A stretch of 64,000 nt of DNA from Gallaecimonas sp. GXIMD4217 (GTDB lineage: Bacteria > Pseudomonadota > Gammaproteobacteria > Enterobacterales > Gallaecimonadaceae): positions 1,143,455-1,207,454 of the forward strand of contig NZ_CP149925.1 of the NCBI RefSeq assembly GCF_038087665.1. Direction: 5' to 3'. Below, one piece after another: positions 52,619-60,209 of this stretch; positions within the stretch are counted from its first letter, which is position 1; every line of letters starts with the position of its first letter. A model generated the notes under the pieces. It worked only from the letters and a program-made list of their open reading frames with translations. It was not told the origin of the DNA and did no database searches. A program made the translations under genes and the position numbers.

Positions 52619-53770
52619 ATGAATCGTTATCCACTTTTGTTGGCAGCCACATTATCTGGTTGCACAGCTACCCCGGATTGGGTTTACAACCTCAACGTCG
52701 CCCCTGACAAGCAGCAGCAAATCTTCGAAGCGGATTCCTTGTATTGCCAGACCTATGCCTCTGGCGATACGAACCTGCCAGTCCCTGTCATCATACCCAG
52801 CTATCGAACAGTAGGGACTTATGCCTACCGCAATGCGGCGACTGGGCAAACCTATGTGGGTAGCTACCGCAGCTACAGCGGTCCAGATATGCAGCTCCTA
52901 GGCGTGGGCATTGCTGCTTACTTTGTGGCAAAAGCCGTCAAGTACAACAACCGATATAACGAGTGCATTGCCCGCATGGGCTGGCAAGAGATCCCTTGCC
53001 AAACTTGTGTGCCTGATGAGGCCAACCCAGTATTCAAGGTCAAAAAGGACTATCTTGAAGCGGCCTACAACAAAGCCCTAGCATACTCTTCTGACCATGT
53101 TTATATCGGTGCAGCCTGGGGGGTGCCAACTAAAGCTGAAGCCATCAAATTGGCCCTGAAAACCTGCTTTGAGCAAGGAAAGCAAGAGTGCCAGGTCCAA
53201 AGCGTTAACGGCGTTGATCTGCTAGACCCTTCTGACGCCAGCGAGCTAGCCCGTATCTCGGAGCAGGCACCGCCCAAGCCAGTCCCTGTTGAATATCGTG
53301 ATATCAGCATCAAGGTCACCCCTGCTGATGCCATGATTGGTGTGGCGATCCATAACAAGGGGATACCGAATCAAGAACCGGGGCGGTTTCAAATTAAAGG
53401 TGACTACGCAGAAAAAGCTGCCGTTGTGTATAAGGTCAATGACAAGCGCATCGAACAATGGTGGCAGGTTGTAGTCTATCGCGACGGCTATTACCAGAAA
53501 AAACTGCGGCTGGATTTCAACGAGCCTAGCCCTGTGACACTGGATGTGGTGTTAGACAAGCGGCCCGAAGGTGAGCGAGATATTGAAACCTCTTACCAAA
53601 AGGCCAGTAATCACAAGGCCAAGGCTGTAAGCAGCACTAATACCACTGGCTATGCCTGGGGCATGGCTTCCAAGAAACAGGCAATTTCTGAAGCTATTAA
53701 ATACTGTGAGGATGGCGGCGGCGGTGATTGCAAGATCGTCAATATAAACGGCGAAAATCAGGGCGGATGA
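52619..53770 (+). CDS. Lipoprotein with two DUF4189-like Cys modules
   Basis: A 383-residue lipoprotein: signal MNRYPLLLAATLSGC with lipobox LSGC, cleaved before Cys15. The mature part contains two similar modules, GAAWGVPTKAEAIKLALKTC… and YAWGMASKKQAISEAIKYC… (about residues 160-200 and 345-380). Both carry the AWG-K-A-C…C pattern that resembles DUF4189 repeats. A PEGA-like beta part (EQWWQVVVYRDGYYQKKL) lies between. Base use is more AT-rich than its neighbours, and it lies between direct repeats of the folE end, suggesting acquisition. Confidence 0.72.
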   Translation: MNRYPLLLAATLSGCTATPDWVYNLNVAPDKQQQIFEADSLYCQTYASGDTNLPVPVIIPSYRTVGTYAYRNAATGQTYVGSYRSYSGPDMQLLGVGIAAYFVAKAVKYNNRYNECIARMGWQEIPCQTCVPDEANPVFKVKKDYLEAAYNKALAYSSDHVYIGAAWGVPTKAEAIKLALKTCFEQGKQECQVQSVNGVDLLDPSDASELARISEQAPPKPVPVEYRDISIKVTPADAMIGVAIHNKGIPNQEPGRFQIKGDYAEKAAVVYKVNDKRIEQWWQVVVYRDGYYQKKLRLDFNEPSPVTLDVVLDKRPEGERDIETSYQKASNHKAKAVSSTNTTGYAWGMASKKQAISEAIKYCEDGGGGDCKIVNINGENQGG

Positions 53771-53772
53771 AG

Positions 53773-53796
53773 AAAGGGGCTATTGTCCCCTTTTTT
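53773..53796 (+). terminator. Terminator of the lipoprotein gene
   Basis: AAAGGGG-7-CCCCTTT followed by more T residues, immediately after the stop at 53770. Confidence 0.8.
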
Positions 53797-53875
53797 CAGA
53801 CTAAGTCACCCCCATCATTCCCCTTGGGAACTTTTGGGAGCCCCAAAGGGTATTTCAGGCCCAGTGGCTTGAAGC

Positions 53876-53920
53876 GCCCTTTTCCTTTCCCGTCCGCTCA
53901 GCTGCGGGTCAGCACCAGGA
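53876..53920. repeat. Right copy of the folE-end direct repeat
   Basis: The native 3' end of folE (FLVLTRS and stop, complement) plus a downstream tract. 43 of 45 bases are identical to 52368-52412. See findings. Confidence 0.75.
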
Positions 53921-54452
53921 ACTCGTTGCGGGTACGGTCGCAGTCGCGGAAGCTGCCCAGCATCACCGACGACTTCATCACGCTGTTCTGCTTCTCCACG
54001 CCCCGCATCATCATGCACATGTGCTTGGCCTCGATGATCACGCCCACGCCGCGGGCATTGGTGACCTTCTGCACGGCGTCGGCGATCTCCTTGGTGAGGT
54101 TCTCCTGGATCTGGAAGCGCCTGGCGTACATGTCGACGATGCGGGCGAACTTGGACAGGCCCAGCACCTTGCCGTTGGGGATGTAGGCCACATGGCACTT
54201 GCCCACGAAGGGCAGCAGGTGGTGCTCGCACAGGGAATAGAGCTCGATGTCCTTGACGATCACCATCTCGTCGTTATCCGATGAGAACACCGCCTCGTTG
54301 ACCAGCTCTTCCAGGGTCTGGCCATAGCCCTTGGTCAGGTACTGCATGGCCTTGGCGGCCCGCTCCGGGGTCTTGAGCAGGCCTTCGCGGCCCGGATCTT
54401 CGCCTATGCCGCGGATGATGGCTTCAAAATGTTCTGCCAGTTTGTCTGTCAT
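53898..54452 (-). CDS. folE: GTP cyclohydrolase I
   Basis: A 184-residue FolE, which converts GTP to 7,8-dihydroneopterin triphosphate, the entry point of folate, tetrahydromonapterin and queuosine synthesis. Zinc ligands are Cys and His in [15 protein letters not shown] and Cys in KHMCMMMRG. The short N-terminus (no FolE extension) and C-terminal FLVLTRS are normal. It lies 12 bases after folM, so the two are an operon for tetrahydromonapterin. It also feeds queD-queC-queE at 8.8-10.6 kb. Confidence 0.97.
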   Translation of the reverse strand: MTDKLAEHFEAIIRGIGEDPGREGLLKTPERAAKAMQYLTKGYGQTLEELVNEAVFSSDNDEMVIVKDIELYSLCEHHLLPFVGKCHVAYIPNGKVLGLSKFARIVDMYARRFQIQENLTKEIADAVQKVTNARGVGVIIEAKHMCMMMRGVEKQNSVMKSSVMLGSFRDCDRTRNEFLVLTRS

Positions 54453-54464
54453 GATCTTGTTCTC

Positions 54465-55169
54465 TCAACGAATATGGCGGCCACCGTCCACCTTGAGGGT
54501 GCGGCCGGTGACATAGTGGCTGTCCAGCAGGTAGCGCACCGCGCTGCTGATCTCCTGGCAGCCCGGCTCTATGCCCATGACCGACTTGGCCAGGGTCTTC
54601 TGCCGGTAGTCCTCGCTGTCATCCTCGTTAAAGATGATCAGGCTCGGCGCTATGCTGTTCACCTTCACCCCGGGCGCCAGGGCCTGGGCGAAGGACAACG
54701 TCAGGTTTTCCAGGGCGGCCTTGGAGGCCACATAGGCGGTATGCTCGGCGCTGCCCTTTTCCACCACATAGTCGGTAATATGGATGATGTCGGCCGGCTT
54801 GTCGCCGTTGTCCAGCAGCGGCGCCAGGTGCCGGTTGATGAGATAGGGCGCCTTGGCGTGGATCTGCATCATGGCGTCGAACAGGGCCGGGGCATCCTCC
54901 AGCGGACCTTCGCTCTGCCAGCTGGACGCGTTGTGGATGATGGCCCTCAGGCCGGTTACCTTGCCCTTGAGCTGTTCGATAAAGGCCAGCACGCCTTGGT
55001 CTGTGGCAAAATCGCCGGGCAGGCACAGGGCGCCGGCCGCTTCCAGCTCGTCCACGGCCGGGTGCCGGGTGCGGTAGCTGATGGCCACCGACCGGCCCTG
55101 CTCGAGCAGGCTCCTGGCCAGGTGCAGGCCGATGCGCTGGGCGCCGCCGGTGATCAGGATGGGGTTCAT
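54465..55169 (-). CDS. folM: Dihydromonapterin reductase, SDR family
   Basis: A 234-residue short-chain dehydrogenase/reductase resembling FolM. Cofactor motif TGGAQRIGLHLAR, active-site YVASKAALEN (Tyr-x3-Lys), and HNASSW in place of the usual NAG; the FNEDDSEDYRQKTLAKS segment and GRTLKVDGGRHI end are typical of FolM. It reduces dihydromonapterin to tetrahydromonapterin with NADPH. ATG 55169 is preceded by AGGAG; a longer start at 55190 is less likely. The pairing with folE supports the assignment. Confidence 0.88.
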   Translation of the reverse strand: MNPILITGGAQRIGLHLARSLLEQGRSVAISYRTRHPAVDELEAAGALCLPGDFATDQGVLAFIEQLKGKVTGLRAIIHNASSWQSEGPLEDAPALFDAMMQIHAKAPYLINRHLAPLLDNGDKPADIIHITDYVVEKGSAEHTAYVASKAALENLTLSFAQALAPGVKVNSIAPSLIIFNEDDSEDYRQKTLAKSVMGIEPGCQEISSAVRYLLDSHYVTGRTLKVDGGRHIR

Positions 55170-55238
55170 GACTCTCCTGGCTACAACCATTTACAACATT
55201 GACTCAGGATACTAACGCCAAGGGCAGGGGGAGTACCA

Positions 55239-55826
55239 GTGACCACCCTATTCTGGGCCCGGGGCCGGGCACCGGACATTTTGCAGCATAGGGCGCTGCT
55301 GACGGCGGCTGAGCTGGCCAGGGGCCAGCGCCGGCGCCACCCCGAGCCGCACCTGGCGGCGCAGCTGCTGGGGCGGGCATTGCTGGCCAGGCTCCTTGAC
55401 AGGCCCATGGCGGCCATCAAGCTGACCAGGGACGACGATGGCGCCCCCCTTTGTGAAGGGGCCTGCATCAGCCTCAGCCACAGCGGTGACCAGGTGGCGG
55501 CGGCGGTGTCCCTGGCGCCGGTCGGCATCGATATCGAGGTGCCCAGTGGCCGCAGCCGGGCGGCGCTGGCGGCCCGGCTGGGCTGGCCACAGGCGCATTT
55601 CTATGAGCACTGGTGCGCCGCCGAGGCCTGCCTGAAGCTGTGGCGGCTGCCGGTTTGGGCCATGGCCGATTTGCGCGTAGAATGGCGCGGCCGGCACCGG
55701 TTGCTGGTGTCCGGCCCGGGGCCCGGGCCCCAGGCCGTCTGGCTGCATTATGACAACGGCATCTGCTGCGCCCTGGCCGGCAGCGACCAGGCGCTGGCGC
55801 TCGTACCATTGGCCGAGCTCTTTTGA
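55239..55826 (+). CDS. 4'-phosphopantetheinyl transferase
   Basis: A 195-residue Sfp/AcpT-like transferase that attaches the phosphopantetheine arm to carrier proteins. Motifs: LSHSGDQVAAAVS, the metal motif VGIDIEV, and HWCAAEACLKLW (the WxxxEAxxK region). Divergent from folM; 196 bases upstream of the APE operon, with a terminator between. Because the operon makes two ACPs, activation of those is the obvious role, but it could also serve other pathways. Start is GTG with GGGGGAG upstream. Confidence 0.9.
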   Translation: MTTLFWARGRAPDILQHRALLTAAELARGQRRRHPEPHLAAQLLGRALLARLLDRPMAAIKLTRDDDGAPLCEGACISLSHSGDQVAAAVSLAPVGIDIEVPSGRSRAALAARLGWPQAHFYEHWCAAEACLKLWRLPVWAMADLRVEWRGRHRLLVSGPGPGPQAVWLHYDNGICCALAGSDQALALVPLAELF

Positions 55827-55906
55827 ACGAATGCAGGGTGTCGGCCTGTCGCCAGAGAGCTTGTCCGGGATGTCTGAGTGCAAGGGCTGAAATAGCAAGG
55901 CTTACA

Positions 55907-55937
55907 GGGGCTCGAAGGGAACCTTCGGGCCCTTTTT
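55907..55937 (+). terminator. Terminator of the phosphopantetheinyl transferase gene
   Basis: GGGCTCGAAGG-3-CCTTCGGGCCC followed by TTTTTGTT. Confidence 0.75.
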
Positions 55938-56022
55938 GTTAAATACGTCACAGCTGAAGTAGTGGATGCCAAATGTTAATCCGGTTAGAATTTTGTGTTT
56001 TTAGGGCTTAGGCAGTGAAATC

Positions 56023-56733
56023 ATGGATGAATTCGAGTTTTCAGTGATTAACTGGGCGGCCTGGGCCCCGGGGCGCCACAGCCAGGGGGACTGGCTGGCC
56101 TGGTGCCAAGACGGCGTGCTGGCCGAGACCCAGGCGCCGGACGTCGGCTTCGTGCCCGCCGGCACCCGCCGCCGCCTGTCCCGCCTGGCGCGGATGCTGC
56201 TCAGCTGCGCCCAGCAGCTGCTGGCGGATAACGCCTCGCTGCCGCTGGTGTTCAGCTCCCGCCACGGTGAGCTGGACAGGACCCGTGGCCTGCTGGCCTC
56301 CCTGGCCCATGACGAGCCCCTGTCGCCCACCGCCTTCAGCCTGTCGGTACACAATGCCGCCGCCGGCCTCTTTTCCATCCTGCGCCAGGACATGGCCCCC
56401 GCCAACGTGGTGGTGGCCGGCGAGGACAGCCTGCTGCTGGGCCTGGTGGACGCCGTGGCCCGCCTGCACAGCGGCGACGACGAACTGCTGCTGGTGCACG
56501 GCGATGCCGCCGTGCCCGAGCCCTATGACCAATTCATGACCGTCGATCAGCTCGACCATGCCCTGGCGTTGCGCCTGGGCAGGAGTGGCGGACGCCCGGT
56601 GCGCCTCAAGGCCCTGGCGCGGCCGGCCGGCGCCAGCGAGCCCCTGGCGCTCCAGCTGGCAAGGCTGCTGGCCACCGGCGAGGACGGCGTCATCGGCGTC
56701 GGCGAGCGGAGCTGGGAGTGGCGCTGGTGCTGA
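56023..56733 (+). CDS. Ketosynthase-like protein of the APE cluster (ketoacyl-synt_2 domain)
   Basis: A 236-residue protein similar to the N-terminal half of beta-ketoacyl synthases (PF13723-like). Segments LPLVFSSRHGELDRTRGLLASLAHDEPLSP and AFSLSVHNAAAGLFSI match the family; the SVHNAAAG region replaces the usual active-site Cys motif, so it is probably a non-catalytic partner (chain-length-type) of the aryl polyene synthase. First gene of the APE operon, at which the AT-rich promoter region ends. It overlaps the acyltransferase gene by 16 bases. Confidence 0.82.
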   Translation: MDEFEFSVINWAAWAPGRHSQGDWLAWCQDGVLAETQAPDVGFVPAGTRRRLSRLARMLLSCAQQLLADNASLPLVFSSRHGELDRTRGLLASLAHDEPLSPTAFSLSVHNAAAGLFSILRQDMAPANVVVAGEDSLLLGLVDAVARLHSGDDELLLVHGDAAVPEPYDQFMTVDQLDHALALRLGRSGGRPVRLKALARPAGASEPLALQLARLLATGEDGVIGVGERSWEWRWC

Positions 56734-57521
56734 AGCGACTCAACAAGGCATGGCGGGTGCTGGCCACCGGCCTGGCCTTCAGCATCTTCGGTATCGGCGG
56801 CGTGCTGCTGTCGCTGACGGTGTTTCCCTACCTCAACCTCAGGTACAAAAACGTACACGAGCGCAAGCTCAGGGCCAGGGCCATCGTCTCCAGGAGCTTT
56901 CGCTTCTTCCTGGAGGCGATGCGGCTGATGGGGATCTGCACCTACGAGATCGACGGCGAACAGCGGCTCAACGCCGAGCCCTGCCTGGTCATCGCCAATC
57001 ACCCCTCGCTGCTGGACGTGGTGCTGCTCATTGCCGCCATGCCCAAGGCCGACTGCGTGGTCAAGGAGGCCATCTGGCATAACCCCTTCATGCGCGGCGT
57101 GGTCAGGGCCACCGGCTACATCAGCAACGCCCGCCGGGGCGAGGAGATGATCGAGGCCGCCCGCCAGACCATGGCCGAGGGCTTCAGCCTGGTGATCTTC
57201 CCCGAAGGCACCCGCACCAGGCCGGGCCAGCCCCTGGCCATGCAGCGCGGCGCCGCCAACCTGGCGGTGCGCACCGAATTCCCGCTGCGGCCGGTGCTGC
57301 TGGACGTGACCCCCACCACCCTGACCAAGAGCGAGCCCTGGTACCGGGTACCGGACCGGCCCTTTCATTTGTCGGCCAGGGTACTGGACGACATCGACAC
57401 CCGTGACTTTATCGACAACAGCAATGGCCTTCCCCAGGCGGCCCGGCGGCTGACCCGGTATCTGGAAGGCTTTTATGAAGAAAAAAGGAAGGACGATGGA
57501 AAACCTCGAACAGGCCCTTAA
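56718..57521 (+). CDS. 1-acylglycerol-3-phosphate-like acyltransferase of the APE cluster
   Basis: A 267-residue LPLAT family acyltransferase: N-terminal membrane segment (GLAFSIFGIGGVLLSLTVF), catalytic motif ANHPSLLDVVLL (HX4D variant NHxxxxD) and FPEGTRT. It would transfer the polyene acyl chain or a fatty acyl group to a lipid acceptor. Start taken as GTG 56718. It overlaps the ketosynthase-like gene (16 bases) and the ACP gene (26 bases), as expected in this dense operon. Confidence 0.88.
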   Translation: MALVLKRLNKAWRVLATGLAFSIFGIGGVLLSLTVFPYLNLRYKNVHERKLRARAIVSRSFRFFLEAMRLMGICTYEIDGEQRLNAEPCLVIANHPSLLDVVLLIAAMPKADCVVKEAIWHNPFMRGVVRATGYISNARRGEEMIEAARQTMAEGFSLVIFPEGTRTRPGQPLAMQRGAANLAVRTEFPLRPVLLDVTPTTLTKSEPWYRVPDRPFHLSARVLDDIDTRDFIDNSNGLPQAARRLTRYLEGFYEEKRKDDGKPRTGP

Positions 57522-57759
57522 GGCCCTGGTCATTGAGGCGCTGGATCTGGAGGATGTCAGCGTCGAGGATATCGACACCGAGGCGCCCCTGTTCGGGGAC
57601 GGCCTGGGACTGGATTCCATTGACGCCCTGGAGCTGGGTCTGGCCATCCAGAAACGCTACCAGGTCAAGATCGACGCCAACGCCGCCGACACCAAGGCCC
57701 ACTTCGCCAGCATTGCCAGCCTGGCGGCCTTTATTCGCAGCCAGGAGGAAAACCGATGA
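57496..57759 (+). CDS. Acyl carrier protein 1
   Basis: An 87-residue acyl carrier protein with the phosphopantetheine attachment serine at residue 41 in GLGLDSIDALEL. Helix-rich and acidic, as in APE/type II polyketide ACPs. ATG 57496 has AAGGA upstream, and the acyltransferase reading frame runs through it. It carries the growing polyene chain. Confidence 0.95.
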   Translation: MENLEQALKALVIEALDLEDVSVEDIDTEAPLFGDGLGLDSIDALELGLAIQKRYQVKIDANAADTKAHFASIASLAAFIRSQEENR

Positions 57760-58004
57760 ACCGCGATCAGATCTTTGCCGAACTCAAGTCCATTCTGGTG
57801 GAGGACTTCGAACTGGACGGTGGTGACATCAGCCTGGACGCCCATCTCTACCAGGATCTGGATCTGGACTCCATCGACGCCGTCGACCTGGTGGTCAAGC
57901 TCCAGGATCTGACCGGCAAGAAGATCCAGCCGGATCAGTTCAAGGCCGTGCGCACCGTCGGTGACGTGGTCGAGGCGGTCATGAGCCTGCTCGAGCCGGC
58001 CTGA
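57756..58004 (+). CDS. Acyl carrier protein 2
   Basis: An 82-residue second ACP with attachment serine 39 (DLDLDSIDAVDL). Two ACPs are usual in APE clusters. It overlaps ACP1 by four bases (ATGA). One ACP may take the starter loaded by the ligase and the other the elongation intermediates; which is which cannot be told from sequence. Confidence 0.95.
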   Translation: MNRDQIFAELKSILVEDFELDGGDISLDAHLYQDLDLDSIDAVDLVVKLQDLTGKKIQPDQFKAVRTVGDVVEAVMSLLEPA

Positions 58005-58006
58005 GC

Positions 58007-58534
58007 TTGCTGAAGCTGCTTGGCGTCCTGGCGCTGCTGGCCTACCCCTTGCTGGTGTGGGCCGGTCTGCAATGGCTGGAACCTGGCTGGCTGGCACTGC
58101 TGCTGGCGGTGCCGGTGCTGCTGCGCTTTCATGGCGCCCGGGGCCACCACCGTTACCTGATGCTGGCCGCCCTGGGGCTGCTGGCCTGGAGCCTGCTGTC
58201 CAACCAGGATTGGGGCATCAAGCTCTACCCTGTGGCCATGAACCTGGGCCTGCTGCTGGTGTTCGCCTGGAGCCTGCACCGGCCCCCCAGCCTCATCGAG
58301 CGCCTGGCCAGGCTCAAGGAGCCGGAGCTGGACCAGCGCGGCGTCGCCTATACGCGCCAGGTTACCCAAATCTGGTGCGGCTTCTTCGTGGTCAACGGCC
58401 TGGTCGCCCTGGCCACGGTGCTGGCCGGGGACGACGAGCTCTGGGCCCTCTACAACGGCCTGGTCAGCTACGCCCTGATGGGCATGCTGCTGGGCGGCGA
58501 GTGGCTCTACCGCAAGCTGGTACTCAAGGTATGA
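58007..58534 (+). CDS. APE-cluster membrane protein (COG4648-like)
   Basis: A 175-residue integral membrane protein with five to six hydrophobic segments (LLAYPLLVWAGLQWL, WLALLLAVPVLLRF, YLMLAALGLLAWSLL, FFVVNGLVALATVLAG). It is the protein that sits between the ACPs and the ligase in most APE clusters. The start is probably TTG at 58007, two bases past the ACP stop. Function is unproven; a role in handling the membrane-bound product is likely. Confidence 0.85.
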   Translation: MLKLLGVLALLAYPLLVWAGLQWLEPGWLALLLAVPVLLRFHGARGHHRYLMLAALGLLAWSLLSNQDWGIKLYPVAMNLGLLLVFAWSLHRPPSLIERLARLKEPELDQRGVAYTRQVTQIWCGFFVVNGLVALATVLAGDDELWALYNGLVSYALMGMLLGGEWLYRKLVLKV

Positions 58535-59865
58535 CGGACTTCAACGGCCTGCCGGCGCTGCTGCAGGGCGCCGGCCCCATCGCCCTGGACGAGGACGGCC
58601 GCCACTGGCAGGGCCCTGAGCTGCTGGCCAGCGCCAGCGCCCTGTCCGGGCAGCTCAGGGCCGGCCAGTCCTGGCTGCTGTCGGCGGCGCATCCCCTGCA
58701 TTTTGCCAGCGGCCTGCTGGCCTGCTGGTTCGCCGGCGCCGTGCCGGTGCTGCCCCCCAATGGCCAGGGCGGCACCCTCAATGCCTTGCTTGCCGACTGC
58801 CAGGGCCTGATCGGCGACGCCGTCGAAGGCTTTTCCGGCCGGCGCCTGGCGCCCTGGTGCCAGGGCGGGCTCGTTGCCGAGCTGCCGCGACTCAGCGGCG
58901 GCGAGCTGGTGCTGTACACCTCCGGCAGCACAGGCGAGCCCAAGGCCATCCGTAAGCGCCTCGGCCAGCTGGCGGCCGAGGTGGCGGCCCTGGAGGCCTG
59001 TTTCGGCCAGCAGCTCGGCGATGCCCTGGTGCTCAGCACCGTCTCCCACCAGCACATCTACGGCCTGCTGTTCAGGCTGCTGTGGCCGCTCTGTGCGGGG
59101 CGGATGCTCCACTGCCAGCAACATGCCTATCCCGAGCACCTGGCCGCGGCCGCCCGGGGCAGGGAAGTGGTGCTGATCTCCAGCCCCGCCCACCTGGAGC
59201 GGCTGCCCGAGGCCGCCGTGATGGCGCCCCTGGCCGAGGGTCTCAGGGCCGTGTTCAGCTCCGGCGGCCCCTTGAGCCTGGAAGGTGCCCGGCAGGCCGC
59301 CGCCAAGCTGGGCCAGGCACCGGTGGAGGTGCTGGGCTCCAGCGAGACCGGCGGCGTTGCCTGGCGCCGCCAGGCGATCAGCGAACTCTGGCAGCCGCTG
59401 CCCGGGGTCCAGGCCCAGGCGGCACAAGACGGCACCCTGGTGGTGGTTTCCCCCTTCGCCGGCGGCGAGCCCCAGGCCATGGGCGACAGGGTTGCCTTCG
59501 AGGCCGATGGCCGCTTCCGGCTGCTGGGCCGCAAGGACCGCATCGTCAAGCTGGAGCAGAAGCGGCTGTCCCTGGACGCCATGGAGCGCCAGCTGATGAG
59601 CCATCCCCTGGTGGAGCGTGCCGCCCTGGTGCTGCTGGCCGGCCAGCGCCAGCAGCTGGGCGCGGTGCTGGTGCTGACCCCTAAGGGGCGGGACTGGCTG
59701 GCCGGGCATGGCCGCCGGGCCCTGGGGCTGTTATTGCGGGAGGCGCTGGCGGGCCATTACGATAGGGTGGTGCTGCCGCGCAAATGGCGGGTGCTGGCCG
59801 AGATGCCGGTCAACAGCCAAGGAAAGACAACCCAGGCCAGTCTCAAGGCCCTGTTCGAGCAATGA
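58531..59865 (+). CDS. AMP-dependent acyl-ACP ligase of the APE cluster
   Basis: A 444-residue adenylating enzyme with the P-loop motif LYTSGSTGEPKAI (about residues 127-139), GSSETGG (A5-like), and KDRIVKLEQKRLSLD (A8-like hinge). It would activate an aromatic acid (for example a cinnamic-type acid from the neighbouring lyase) and load it onto an ACP. It is shorter than standard acyl-CoA ligases by about 80 residues, as in known APE ligases. It overlaps the membrane gene by four bases. Confidence 0.92.
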   Translation: MTDFNGLPALLQGAGPIALDEDGRHWQGPELLASASALSGQLRAGQSWLLSAAHPLHFASGLLACWFAGAVPVLPPNGQGGTLNALLADCQGLIGDAVEGFSGRRLAPWCQGGLVAELPRLSGGELVLYTSGSTGEPKAIRKRLGQLAAEVAALEACFGQQLGDALVLSTVSHQHIYGLLFRLLWPLCAGRMLHCQQHAYPEHLAAAARGREVVLISSPAHLERLPEAAVMAPLAEGLRAVFSSGGPLSLEGARQAAAKLGQAPVEVLGSSETGGVAWRRQAISELWQPLPGVQAQAAQDGTLVVVSPFAGGEPQAMGDRVAFEADGRFRLLGRKDRIVKLEQKRLSLDAMERQLMSHPLVERAALVLLAGQRQQLGAVLVLTPKGRDWLAGHGRRALGLLLREALAGHYDRVVLPRKWRVLAEMPVNSQGKTTQASLKALFEQ

Positions 59866-60209
59866 TGATGACAACCGAGCCCAAGATCCTCGACCGCACC
59901 CAAACCGAGTCCGGCTGGCAGCTGCGCCTGCAGGTGCCGGCGGACCTCTTCTATTTCCAGGGCCATTTTCCCGATCTCCCCATACTGCCCGGCGTGGTGC
60001 AGCTGGACTGGGCCATCCGCCTCGGCTGCGACTGCTTCGGCCTCAAGCCCCGGAGCCGGCGCATGGAGGCCCTCAAGTTCCAGGCCGTGGTACTGCCCGG
60101 CATGGAGCTGCTGCTGAACCTGGCCTACGACGAGGCCAAGGGCAAGCTCAGCTTCAGCTTCGAGTCCGACCAGGCCCGCCACGCCAGCGGCCGGGTGGTG
60201 CTGAGCTGA
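59862..60209 (+). CDS. Hotdog-fold 3-hydroxyacyl-ACP dehydratase of the APE cluster
   Basis: A 115-residue FabA/FabZ-like dehydratase: HFPDLPILPGVVQLDWAIRLG with catalytic His, and FQAVVLPGMELLLNL. It dehydrates the beta-hydroxyacyl-ACP intermediates to give the conjugated polyene. Start ATG 59862 (three consecutive ATG codons), overlapping the ligase stop by four bases. Confidence 0.9.
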   Translation: MMMTTEPKILDRTQTESGWQLRLQVPADLFYFQGHFPDLPILPGVVQLDWAIRLGCDCFGLKPRSRRMEALKFQAVVLPGMELLLNLAYDEAKGKLSFSFESDQARHASGRVVLS

